From an uncultured Flavobacteriaceae bacterium (GTDB taxonomy: Bacteria; Bacteroidota; Bacteroidia; Flavobacteriales; Flavobacteriaceae): 64,000 nt of DNA. Within the stretch, counting starts at the first letter, position 1; the number at the start of each line of letters is the position of its first letter. The stretch spans positions 558,001-622,000 of the forward strand of contig CANNCA010000002.1 in the NCBI GenBank assembly GCA_947503005.1, written 5' to 3'. Under the pieces are notes generated by a model. That model saw only the letters and a program-made list of their open reading frames with translations, was not told the DNA's origin and made no database searches. A program made the position numbers and the translations under genes. This document shows, piece after piece, positions 35,334-44,408 of this stretch.

Positions 35334-37319
35334 TTATTGTTTAACAAATGCTGGTATGATGATGTCAGAAATTTGAGTCATTATTTTATCATCTTCTCCA
35401 TCATGACCTGAAATTACAATAGTTAAGTCAAGTTCTTCTATCACAATTACGCGTTGGCCACCGCCTCCCCAGGCAAATGAAGTATCATAATTTTTGTTGC
35501 CTATTTTTACGAGTGTTTGATACCAAAAATAACCGTAGCGATAGTCTTGTGGCATCCAATCTTGGGTAGGTTTCACAATGCCACTGGTGGCTTTGGCAAG
35601 ATATTCATCAGAAATAAGCTGCTCACCATTTAATTTACCTTTATTGAGCACCAAATTACCCAATTTCAGCATGTCGCGAGACATAATACTTGCTCGCCAC
35701 CCTGCTTCTGGCATACCATTAACATGATTTGACCATTTATAATTTGTAATGCCGAGTTTGTCAAGTAGCTCAGTCTTGATAAAGTCCTCAGCTGTTCCTG
35801 GAACAACGGCGTCAATGACCGTCATTACCAACATAGGATTGAAATTACCATACAAATACAGCTGAGACGCTGTGGTTATAGGTCCGCTTTGCTCAAGAAG
35901 TGTCTGAACCAGCCCTTGGCCATTTAACCGAACGGAATCATTCTCAATTTTTTTCCATTTTCCTTCATCTATATTCAATCCGCCATGCATGGTCAAAGCC
36001 TTATTGAGTGTGATTTTATCGGCTCCCCTAGTCATTTTTTTAGGATGAACATCTTTTAGAAAACTAATAATAGGCTTATCTAAATCTTCCATGGATAGGT
36101 AACCCATTTGAATCGCTCTACCTAAAACCAAACTGGTATAGGCTTTTACAGCGGATGCTTGTCCGTGAGGCAAGTTGATACGGCCTTTTTTGTAATAGGA
36201 TTCAAAAACCAATTTGTTTTTATGTGAAATGAGTACCGCATCATAACTCCCAAGTTTGCCTTCAAAAATATCTTGGGAAAATTTGAGGATTGCGTTTCGA
36301 TCATTGGTATTCACCATTAATGTATCGACCAATATTCCATCTTTTCTATCCTCTGGGGTTGTACTGATATATGGTTTATTAAGATGTGGAATATCCCAGA
36401 ATGAGACCTCTTTGTCGTCATTTGAGATATGAGTCATCATTGAAGACAACCAAGCGACACTTTGTACTGCAACCCTTGGGAAAGCGGTTCCATGATCACC
36501 TTCAATTGTTTTATTTTGTACGGATAAGCTCAAGTTTTTTCTATCATCCAGTAATTTTAAAAATTGACGAATAGGTTCGTCCTTATCTTTTTCTAAGGTG
36601 CCATAGGCGATAAATACATTAGCATGCAGTGGATTGTTCTTGTTTAACCCGGAAGCACCCAATTTGGTATTAATTTCCGTAAGGTAAGGAACTAGACCAT
36701 TGTTCAAGGGACTGCCAAGAATGTAATTATCAAAAGTATCAGGTTGCGTAAGTAATATATAAGCACCAAATGCGCCGCTTAATGAGTAACCGAAATAAGA
36801 ACGACTGTTTGGATCAGTGTGGTAGTTGGTCTCCACATATTGAATGATTTCGTTGCGAATAAATGCCAGGTGACTTTTAGCTTGGCCAAATTTCAGTTTC
36901 GGATGATTAGGGTTGGATTTTTCCCAGAATGAATAATCGGTAAATCGGCTGGCGTGAGCCCCATATTGTTCGTTTAAATCTTCTGCTATGTCCTTCTGCC
37001 AGGAAATTCCGACTAGAATTACGTCTTCAAGCATGTATTCTGCAGCGCCAGATAGCAATTCAAGATGCCACATGGCATCGGTATAATAAAGGACAGGATA
37101 GGTTTTGTTTTCATTCTCTAAATAATCTTCTGGCAACTCTATATAGAGTTCGTAGTTTTTTTGTGTCTTGGTATCTTTTATGGGGACTACTTGAATTTGT
37201 GGTAATACTAAGGGAGATCCTTCCATATTCAATGCGAATTCTTTTGCCCTATTTTCCTGTGCGAAGGCAGTATTTGCAAGCATAGTAATGGTTATTAATA
37301 ATAATTTAGTAGTTCTCAT
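35334..37319 (-). CDS. fused esterase (EstD-type alpha/beta hydrolase) and beta-lactamase-fold serine hydrolase
   Basis: The 661-residue protein has a signal peptide (cleavage after AFAQ). Residues 45-295 are an alpha/beta hydrolase of the putative-esterase (enterobactin esterase/EstD) type with nucleophile Ser179 in GYSLSG and His276 in GDHGT. Residues 320-655 are a class C beta-lactamase-like domain with SxxK at Ser389/Lys392 and YGN at 490-492. Both domains keep their key residues. Fusions of these two hydrolases suggest sequential ester or amide hydrolysis of one substrate in the periplasm. The next gene upstream encodes a related beta-lactamase fold protein that has lost its active site. 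Confidence 0.82.
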   Translation of the reverse strand: MRTTKLLLITITMLANTAFAQENRAKEFALNMEGSPLVLPQIQVVPIKDTKTQKNYELYIELPEDYLENENKTYPVLYYTDAMWHLELLSGAAEYMLEDVILVGISWQKDIAEDLNEQYGAHASRFTDYSFWEKSNPNHPKLKFGQAKSHLAFIRNEIIQYVETNYHTDPNSRSYFGYSLSGAFGAYILLTQPDTFDNYILGSPLNNGLVPYLTEINTKLGASGLNKNNPLHANVFIAYGTLEKDKDEPIRQFLKLLDDRKNLSLSVQNKTIEGDHGTAFPRVAVQSVAWLSSMMTHISNDDKEVSFWDIPHLNKPYISTTPEDRKDGILVDTLMVNTNDRNAILKFSQDIFEGKLGSYDAVLISHKNKLVFESYYKKGRINLPHGQASAVKAYTSLVLGRAIQMGYLSMEDLDKPIISFLKDVHPKKMTRGADKITLNKALTMHGGLNIDEGKWKKIENDSVRLNGQGLVQTLLEQSGPITTASQLYLYGNFNPMLVMTVIDAVVPGTAEDFIKTELLDKLGITNYKWSNHVNGMPEAGWRASIMSRDMLKLGNLVLNKGKLNGEQLISDEYLAKATSGIVKPTQDWMPQDYRYGYFWYQTLVKIGNKNYDTSFAWGGGGQRVIVIEELDLTIVISGHDGEDDKIMTQISDIIIPAFVKQ

Positions 37320-37382
37320 TGTAATCGTCTTTTATTAATGATTGAAATTCAAATACTGCATTTATTTCGTTGGTAGGTCATG

Positions 37383-38627
37383 TTATTCAAGATCAAACAG
37401 TCCGGATTTCACAAGCTGTCGCGATATGACATTGAGTTGATTGCTTTCACGATCAGTATTGGCGGTGCCGAAAAAGGCAATCACCAAATCTTTTGAGGGC
37501 GATATATAAAGCCCTTGCCCCCCATGTGCACCTTTATAGAAATCGCCATCCTCGTAAACAGCACTCCACTGATAACTAGGATGATAGAATTCGCTCGTAA
37601 GTTGTGATTTTGCTTTAAGATTTTCATTTACATTACGGATATTGGCTATATGAGCATCAGAAATGATTGTATTGTCGTCGTCTCTACCACTGGGTGTAAA
37701 AGCAAGACCAAATCTAGCGAGGTCACGCAGTGTTGTTGACATGCCATCGATATGTGATACAGCCGTCCCATTAGTATGCATTGCTATAAGAGCACTATAT
37801 TCTGCTCCTATCTTTTTCCAAATTTCCTGTTGCACAAAATCGCGAAAGTTAAGACCACTAATTTTTTCAACTAGCAGGGTTAATACTGCAGCATCGGCAT
37901 TCGAAAATTGGTGTTCCGTTCCTGACGGCTTAACAGATTTTAAAGTAGCTAAACATCTTATTGGGTCAGAACTTAGTTCATATTTATCTACTTCAGGCCA
38001 CTCAATACCTGAGCTCATGTTAAGAATATCTAGTACCGGAACACCTTCCCAACCTGAGCCTTTAAGAACATCAAAATAATGATCAATGGCTTTGTTAGTA
38101 TCTATTAAACCTCTATCCGCTAAAATAGCTACAGCGGTACTAACAAAAACTTGTGTTATTACCATAGTAATATGCAAATCGGTTGGAAACATTCTCGGGT
38201 AGCCTTCAAAGACGATTTTGCCTTTATGAATTATAATTAGCCCATTAACTTCTACTTGCTGAACATAGTCGTTTAATGATAGTCCACCGCCTTTTTTTAA
38301 ATCTGTTGATGTAATAAAATTTTTTACATCATCTCTCGGCTTTTCTTCAAGAATTTTTGGCGTATCCGACCTAAGTATGCGCGAGTGTTTCCTTATTTCG
38401 GAGAAGTTTAGGTAAAAGTACCGCTCCGTATCACCATATACGGTCCAATCGCCACCTTCATACATATGTTTATGGAATGCGTAAATCTCTGCTTTTGTAA
38501 ATCCAGAATAATTATACGTTTCATACTTTGGACCTGTTGTGCCTATAGGATTAGATTCCTTTTGTGACTCGCTTTTACATGCAAGAAAAAGAACAAATAA
38601 AAGTAGTAGTCCTGTTTTGTTTTTCAT
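37383..38627 (-). CDS. beta-lactamase-fold lipoprotein with degenerate active site
   Basis: The 414-residue protein has a lipoprotein signal (lipobox LFLAC, Cys17) and a serine beta-lactamase-like domain at about 115-410. At the place of the SxxK motif it reads VITQ (Val156, Gln159) before VFVSTAVAILADRGL, and the YxN motif is FSN (241-243). An HGG stands for the third motif. So both catalytic residues of SxxK and the Tyr are replaced, and hydrolysis by the usual mechanism is not expected. It may bind rather than cleave. It precedes the active-looking fusion hydrolase by 63 bases in the same operon. Confidence 0.8.
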   Translation of the reverse strand: MKNKTGLLLLFVLFLACKSESQKESNPIGTTGPKYETYNYSGFTKAEIYAFHKHMYEGGDWTVYGDTERYFYLNFSEIRKHSRILRSDTPKILEEKPRDDVKNFITSTDLKKGGGLSLNDYVQQVEVNGLIIIHKGKIVFEGYPRMFPTDLHITMVITQVFVSTAVAILADRGLIDTNKAIDHYFDVLKGSGWEGVPVLDILNMSSGIEWPEVDKYELSSDPIRCLATLKSVKPSGTEHQFSNADAAVLTLLVEKISGLNFRDFVQQEIWKKIGAEYSALIAMHTNGTAVSHIDGMSTTLRDLARFGLAFTPSGRDDDNTIISDAHIANIRNVNENLKAKSQLTSEFYHPSYQWSAVYEDGDFYKGAHGGQGLYISPSKDLVIAFFGTANTDRESNQLNVISRQLVKSGLFDLE

Positions 38628-38664
38628 AGATTTTATTATTTATACGTAATGAGATAACTATCTA

Positions 38665-39636
38665 TTAATCAATGCTTTTCAAAAGCTCTTTTTTTAATTG
38701 AATAAAATCCACCCAATAGATCATTGACACCCAATAAGTACTACCATCTTCACTTGCTTTTTCTTCACTTCTGGAAAAAAACAGATATTTGCCATCAGGT
38801 GAGACTGTGGCAGCACCTTCACTTAGTTTCGTGTTTATTTTAGGTCCCAAACTATAAGATTCGGACCAGATGCCATTACGATTAAAACTAATGAACAAAT
38901 CATTATTATTGGGCTCTGTGGCTTTTTCGGAATCGTAAATAAGGTAGCTTTCGTCTGGAGCAATGTAAGGGTGAGCAATAAATCTGCCGTTAGAATTGAT
39001 TACATCGTCCATTTTTTCAATTGTAGTGTACTGACCGTTCTGATTGATGGCATAATAAATACCCTCATCATCAGCCCCAACTCTCGTACCAGAAGTAAAA
39101 TATAAATTTCCATTTTCTGACGGCACTGTACCCATGATATAATTATCCACAAACGGATGCCCCATCAGAATAGGCTTATCCCAATCACCATATTCATTTT
39201 TTTCAACATACCATTGATGCAATCTTCTACGCGTATTTGTTGTTTTAACCGTATCGCTTGTAGGTCTTGTGCTTCCGAAATAAAGACGGTTTCCATTTGA
39301 AGTAAATCTGGGATGAAAATCCAAATACTCTAAATTGGTTGAAAATGACGCAACTTTAAGTTTTGACCATTTGCCATCAATTAATTTAATAGTATAAATG
39401 TTAAAACTTTCTCCTTGTCCTCTATGGTTGAGAACCATTTCGGTCATATCGGGATTAAATGTTATCGAACCGGAAGCATGGCCGTTAACCGAAATGATAT
39501 CAGGCGCAAAAACCAATGGCGTATCTGTTGGAATTTCGCCGCTCAGCAAAGCCAGGTTTGATTTTTCTTTGACTTGACAGGAAATCAAAACAGCAAATAA
39601 GGATAATAAAAGAGATGATGATTTTATTGGTTTCAT
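38665..39636 (-). CDS. PD40/TolB-like beta-propeller lipoprotein
   Basis: The 323-residue protein has a lipoprotein signal (lipobox AVLISC, Cys20) and several WD40-like beta-propeller (PD40) blades: ASGSITFNPDMTEMVLNHRG, FHPRFTSNGNRLYFGSTRP, HPYIAPDESYLIYDSEKA and GAATVSPDGKYLFFSRSE. Such propellers bind ligands or act as periplasmic sensors. It is the first gene of a three-gene operon with the two hydrolase-like proteins (37 and 63 base gaps) and is divergent from the LytS/LytTR pair at 39880, which may regulate it. Confidence 0.85.
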   Translation of the reverse strand: MKPIKSSSLLLSLFAVLISCQVKEKSNLALLSGEIPTDTPLVFAPDIISVNGHASGSITFNPDMTEMVLNHRGQGESFNIYTIKLIDGKWSKLKVASFSTNLEYLDFHPRFTSNGNRLYFGSTRPTSDTVKTTNTRRRLHQWYVEKNEYGDWDKPILMGHPFVDNYIMGTVPSENGNLYFTSGTRVGADDEGIYYAINQNGQYTTIEKMDDVINSNGRFIAHPYIAPDESYLIYDSEKATEPNNNDLFISFNRNGIWSESYSLGPKINTKLSEGAATVSPDGKYLFFSRSEEKASEDGSTYWVSMIYWVDFIQLKKELLKSID

Positions 39637-39879
39637 AATTTATTGTTGATCTTTTGAAACTGCAACTTACATTCGCATCTAGCTAACCTTAGAGCAAAAA
39701 GTTCGGTATCTACCTATACGCTTCATAAAAATAGGTCTTAGACTCATAGTTGATTTCTAAGAATTACAAGCACAAGATTTAAATGACAAAACCACTTCAT
39801 CATTGATATAAGCCTTTTGTAAGAAACTAAGACGAAATGTATTTGTAGATAGTATCTTTATTAGCGATTAAAATAATTT

Positions 39880-40878
39880 ATGTTTAAAAAACCTTTACGG
39901 AATACCATACTCCTTAATATAGGTGCCTTTTTATTGGTAGCCATGCTTGAAATATTGGGTGGGTGGATATCCAAAGATAAATATGATAGCGATTATGCAT
40001 TTTACGCATGGCAATTAGGGTTTGCAATAAGTATTATGGCCGTTATTTGGGTCAACCATTTTATCCTTATTCCACTTTTTTATGATAAAAAAAAGTACTT
40101 TTTATATGGTATACTCCTTATCGGGACCATATTTCTGACGTCCTACTTAAAAGGGTATTCTCCAACAAGTTGGATTGGCGTCTATAAAATGTTCTTTTTT
40201 CTTATTTATACTACCGGAACAGGAATGGCTGCCTTCTTTCTGAGAAGAAGTATCTTATTTCGAAGAAAAAATGACGAGAAGGAAAAATTACAAAAAGAGA
40301 TGGAGCTTAACTATTTAAAAGAGCAAGTGAATCCTCATTTTTTATTTAATTCATTAAATAGTATTTATTCGCTATCAAGACAACAATCGTCAGAAACTCC
40401 TGATGTTGTAATGCAGCTTTCAGAGTTAATGAGGTATCAGTTAGAGAGTTCTAAAAAAGACACCGTTTTATTAAAGGAAGAGCTTGAATTTATTGAAAAC
40501 TATCTGTTACTTGAAGAAAAAAGACTGAGTAATCGCTGTACTATTGAGTTTTCAATTGATGGAGACGTGTTGGGTTTAAAGATCGCTCCAATGCTGCTCA
40601 TTCCATTCGTAGAAAATGCCGTTAAACACGGTGCTCAAAGCACCAATGAGCAGAGCACTATTAGTGTTTCTGCCAATGTTAAAAATACCAAGCTTCATTT
40701 TCACATCAACAATTCTAAGCCTTCTTTGAATACTACATCAAAAAGACAAGGATTGGGTCTTGAAAATGTAAAAAGACGTTTAAAACTATTATATCCTAGT
40801 GCGCACACTTTAGAAATTGACGATTCTGAAAAAGTATATGATGTAAATTTATCGATTGATTTAAACGCGCAACAATAA
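39880..40878 (+). CDS. LytS/YpdA-type sensor histidine kinase
   Basis: The 332-residue protein has four membrane segments (about 10-30, 47-66, 75-92, 107-124) and then the His_kinase (PF06580) signature EQVNPHFLFNSLNSIYSLSR with the phospho-acceptor His, followed by an ATPase domain with PMLLIPFVENAVKHGA (N-box) and GLGLENVKRRL (G-box). It probably senses an envelope signal. The LytTR response regulator follows seven bases later. Confidence 0.9.
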   Translation: MFKKPLRNTILLNIGAFLLVAMLEILGGWISKDKYDSDYAFYAWQLGFAISIMAVIWVNHFILIPLFYDKKKYFLYGILLIGTIFLTSYLKGYSPTSWIGVYKMFFFLIYTTGTGMAAFFLRRSILFRRKNDEKEKLQKEMELNYLKEQVNPHFLFNSLNSIYSLSRQQSSETPDVVMQLSELMRYQLESSKKDTVLLKEELEFIENYLLLEEKRLSNRCTIEFSIDGDVLGLKIAPMLLIPFVENAVKHGAQSTNEQSTISVSANVKNTKLHFHINNSKPSLNTTSKRQGLGLENVKRRLKLLYPSAHTLEIDDSEKVYDVNLSIDLNAQQ

Positions 40879-40885
40879 ACAGAAC

Positions 40886-41581
40886 ATGGTTAAAATTGGT
40901 ATTATAGACGATGAAGTTCTAGCACGGAAAGTGCTAGAAGAGTATTGTTCTAAAATTGACAATTTTGAACTGGTTTTAAGTACTGGTAATCCACTTGAAT
41001 TTGTCAACTTCATCCAGCAAAATGACCTCGATCTTATCTTTTTGGATATAGAAATGCCTGAACTTAGTGGCATGGAAATTTTGCGTTCACTAATAAGACC
41101 ACCTAAAGTTATTTTAACTACGGCGTATTCTGAGTATGCACTAGAAAGCTATAATTTTGGAGTTGTAGATTATTTATTGAAACCGATAAAGATCGAACGC
41201 TTTTTAAAAGCCATAAATAAAGTTGTGGCTTCAAAAGTAGTATCACCTCAAAAAACTAGTGAAACTGAAGAACTTCAAATAAAACATGATGGTGTTCCGG
41301 TAAATATCTCATTTAAGTCAATTCTGTACATCCAGAGTTTTGGAAATTATTTAAAAATTTTTACCGATTCAAGAATGTACCTAATCTCTGAAACACTTAT
41401 TAATATTACTATATTACTTTCTGATAATTTTCAACGCACGCACAAATCATACATCGCTAATTTGGATAGGGTTTCAAAAGCAACCAGGACACATTTGCTA
41501 ATTGAAAATGAAAAAGTGCCGCTGAGCGCAATGTATAAGATTATTGTACGTGAAAAATTAGAAGTTTTAATAAAACAATAA
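40886..41581 (+). CDS. LytTR-family response regulator
   Basis: The 231-residue protein has a receiver domain (IIDDE near the start, phospho-acceptor Asp in LIFLDIEMPELSG, TTAYSEYA, LLKPI) and a C-terminal LytTR DNA-binding domain (about 125-228: ILYIQSFGNYLKIFT, FQRTHKSYIANL). It pairs with the kinase seven bases upstream. A direct target may be the divergent hydrolase operon to the left. Confidence 0.9.
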   Translation: MVKIGIIDDEVLARKVLEEYCSKIDNFELVLSTGNPLEFVNFIQQNDLDLIFLDIEMPELSGMEILRSLIRPPKVILTTAYSEYALESYNFGVVDYLLKPIKIERFLKAINKVVASKVVSPQKTSETEELQIKHDGVPVNISFKSILYIQSFGNYLKIFTDSRMYLISETLINITILLSDNFQRTHKSYIANLDRVSKATRTHLLIENEKVPLSAMYKIIVREKLEVLIKQ

Positions 41582-41594
41582 AAAGTTTATTCCC

Positions 41595-41820
41595 GTCTCA
41601 CATTTATTGTCTTCCCTCCTACAGTTGGTCAAATAATAAATGTTTACTCATTTAGTTATCAATTTTTTTAAAAGGAATTCATGAACCTCGCAAAAGCGAT
41701 ATGTTTCATAACCTTTCAAAAAGTAACTTTAGAAGAAAAATTAAAAGAAGTTGAGCAGTAAAATCCTTTACTTTACTTCAATTGACTTTGATAGTCGTTT
41801 TCTTTTTGAAATTCCGTACA
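41595..41820 (+). repeat. intergenic repeat copy j (rightmost)
   Basis: Recognisable blocks: CTCACATTTATTGTCTTCCC, GGTCAAATAATAAATG, TTCATGAACCTCGC, CATAACCTTTCAAAAAG, TTTAGAAGAAAAATTAAAAG and TTGATAGTCGTTTT, the last shared with copy c. The CATAACGC box is missing. It closes the repeat-rich region; no copy is found from here to the end of the window. Confidence 0.7.
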
Positions 41821-42078
41821 ATAATATAAAGTCTAACATCATTTACGTTCTTTTTTCGTGATGTTAGCTACAAGTATTTCGATTTTCTATTTCATACTAT
41901 ATGGGTGACAAGGGTGAATTTGGAATTGTTCTGACTCCATAGACCTTCTGTAGAATATATTATCGAACCTACCAATGGAAAAATTCCACCAAACAGCTAA
42001 TTATTTTTTGAATTTAACAATTAGAATAGCGAATTCATTAATATTGTATATAGCGAATCAACTTAGTCAAGTAACCCT
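41821..42078. other. intergenic stretch before the SLC12-like permease gene
   Basis: I see no gene here. The bases are AT-rich. A possible Bacteroidota promoter element TAATATTG lies at about 42042, 37 bases before the permease start. There are no clear repeats past 41820. Confidence 0.4.
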
Positions 42079-44268
42079 ATGGAAGCCGATACTACCGTTA
42101 AGAGATTTGGCACTTTTGGAGGTGTCTTCACTCCCACCCTATTAACTATTCTGGGTGTTATTATGTATTTGCGTTTGGGTTGGGTCGTAGGTAATGCGGG
42201 CCTCCTCGGCGCATGGCTAATTATAATTATATCTTTTTTAATTACACTATGTACGGCTCTTTCCATGTCGGCGATTACGACCAACATTCGTATTGGAGCC
42301 GGCGGAGCCTATGCCATTGTATCTCAAGCACTTGGACTGGAAGTAGGTGGCAGTTTGGGCATTCCGAGGTACATTTCTCAAGGATTGGCCGTTACCATGT
42401 ACATCTTTGGTTTTAGAGAAGGGTGGCTAGCTATTTTCCCCGACCACAGTGCCTTCTTGGTTGATGTTATCGTATTTGCGTTACTACTTTCGATTGCGTA
42501 CATAAGTGCCAATCTTGCGATCAAGGCACAGTTTATCATTATGGGCATTATTGTGTTGTCCATGATTTCGATTGTTATTGCCGCGTATAATGGATCAATG
42601 ACCATTCCCACTAGCGATGCTCTAAGTTGGGGTTCGTTTAAAGGATCCGTTGAAAACGAATTTAGTGGGAGTAGTTTTTGGGTGGTTTTTGCGGTTTTCT
42701 TTCCCGCCGCCACGGGAATAATGGCAGGCGCCAACATGTCCGGTGAACTAAAGGAACCAAAACGCAGCATTCCCAACGGTACGCTATGGGCAATCGGGGT
42801 CAGTTTTGTCATTTATATGTTACTTGCCTTTTGGATATCTAGAAGTGCCACGGAGACCGAGTTGGTGAGCAATTATTACATTATGGTCGAGAAAGCCTAT
42901 ATCGGACCGCTGATTCTAGCAGGTATACTTGGTGCAACTTTTTCATCGGCCTTGGCCTCCATTGTGGGGTCATCACGGATTTTATTTGCCATGGGCGAAC
43001 ATAAGGTGCTCCCCTTCTCCAACTTTTTGGTACATCAAAGTGCAAATGGGCAACCGAGGAATGCCATGTTGGTTACGGGAATACTCATATTCTTGACCTT
43101 GTTATTGCGCAATTTAAATGCCGTGGCCCCTTTGGTGACTTTATTTTTCTTAATTACCTATGCCATGATCAATATTGTGGTCATCATTGAGCAAAATCTA
43201 GGTTTAATAAGTTATCGACCTGTTTTTAAAATACATAGATGGGTACCTTGGTTCGGACTGGTTTCATCGGTCTTCGCCATGTTCATCATCAACCCTACCG
43301 TAAGTTTGATTTCAATCATGATCGTGCTGATGGTGTATTGGTACTTATCACGACAGAACTTGGAAACACCTTTTGAAGATGTACGCTCCGGTCTGTTCGT
43401 TTCGTTCGCGGAATGGGCGGCGAAACATACTTGGGGCATGAAAAAGATGCAACAACGGGCTTGGAAGGCCAATTTAATCGTTCCCGTTCGGGATGTCAAT
43501 GGATTAAAGGGAACTTTTGAGTTTTTAAGAAATATTGCCAAACCTAAAGGTTCCATCAAGTTACTAGGTATCGAGCCTTACACTGAGACCAGTACACTGG
43601 CGGAAGAATTGGAGTCCATATCGGAATCGTTTCGACAAAAGGGAGTTTTTTCATCGACAACGGTCATTCATACGAAAGAGTTCGCCAAGGGAATCAACTA
43701 TGGTAATCAGGCGCTACAAGGGGCATTTTTCAGACCCAATATTGTCTTTTTAAACCTTCAGGATCACGATGATTATGAAACCGAATTACGACCGGTAATG
43801 AAAGAATCCATTCGTTTAGAAATAGGAGTGCTTTTGTATTTGTCACATCCTACCGCGCTTTTGGGTCAACGCAATACCATTAATGTTTGGGTCAGTGACC
43901 GTAGAACAAAATGGGATTTGGGTTGGGATATCGGTAACTTGGACCTTTCCATTCTAGTGGCCTACAAACTTAAAATGAATTGGGGCGCACGAATTAGATT
44001 GATCACGGTGATCAATGACCCGAACGAAGTGGACAATGCCAAAGAATTTTTGAATTTATTGATCAATCTTGCACGTTTACCCGAAACGCTAACTGAGGTT
44101 CATATTGGTGATTTCTACACGATCATACAGAATGCACCTTCCGCCGATCTGAATATTTTTGGTATGGATGAGGATCTAAAATTTGAATTCATAAAAGAAA
44201 TGTCGGCCAAAACAAAAAGTACTTGCTTGTTCGCCAAGGATTCGGGACACGAGAGTATTTTAGCCTAA
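42079..44268 (+). CDS. APC-superfamily cation-chloride cotransporter-like permease (SLC12 type)
   Basis: The 729-residue protein has about twelve membrane segments in residues 12-430, beginning FGTFGGVFTPTLLTILGVIM as in Na-K-Cl cotransporters, with AGANMSGELKEPKRSIP (about 218-234), the hallmark of the family. A cytoplasmic C-terminal part of 270 residues (NLIVPVRDVNGLKGTFEFLR) resembles the SLC12 C-terminal domain with its universal-stress-like fold. It probably carries amino acids or K/Cl across the inner membrane. It is a single gene; the left neighbour is 500 bases away. Confidence 0.85.
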   Translation: MEADTTVKRFGTFGGVFTPTLLTILGVIMYLRLGWVVGNAGLLGAWLIIIISFLITLCTALSMSAITTNIRIGAGGAYAIVSQALGLEVGGSLGIPRYISQGLAVTMYIFGFREGWLAIFPDHSAFLVDVIVFALLLSIAYISANLAIKAQFIIMGIIVLSMISIVIAAYNGSMTIPTSDALSWGSFKGSVENEFSGSSFWVVFAVFFPAATGIMAGANMSGELKEPKRSIPNGTLWAIGVSFVIYMLLAFWISRSATETELVSNYYIMVEKAYIGPLILAGILGATFSSALASIVGSSRILFAMGEHKVLPFSNFLVHQSANGQPRNAMLVTGILIFLTLLLRNLNAVAPLVTLFFLITYAMINIVVIIEQNLGLISYRPVFKIHRWVPWFGLVSSVFAMFIINPTVSLISIMIVLMVYWYLSRQNLETPFEDVRSGLFVSFAEWAAKHTWGMKKMQQRAWKANLIVPVRDVNGLKGTFEFLRNIAKPKGSIKLLGIEPYTETSTLAEELESISESFRQKGVFSSTTVIHTKEFAKGINYGNQALQGAFFRPNIVFLNLQDHDDYETELRPVMKESIRLEIGVLLYLSHPTALLGQRNTINVWVSDRRTKWDLGWDIGNLDLSILVAYKLKMNWGARIRLITVINDPNEVDNAKEFLNLLINLARLPETLTEVHIGDFYTIIQNAPSADLNIFGMDEDLKFEFIKEMSAKTKSTCLFAKDSGHESILA

Positions 44269-44408
44269 TACGATACGAATACAGACTTTTGGAAATGGCG
44301 CATCACACCAGTTAATCAACTATACGTGCTCGTGAACCAAAGAATCATTTCAGTATATTAGGCCGTTGAATCCAAATAAGTTCCATTTCCATTTTACAAC
44401 CTTTTACC

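Noticed and set aside
2737-41820. Classical integron cassette array
   Set aside because: The box does not fit the attC core consensus well, units are multi-gene operons and no integron integrase is in the window; noted only as an analogy.
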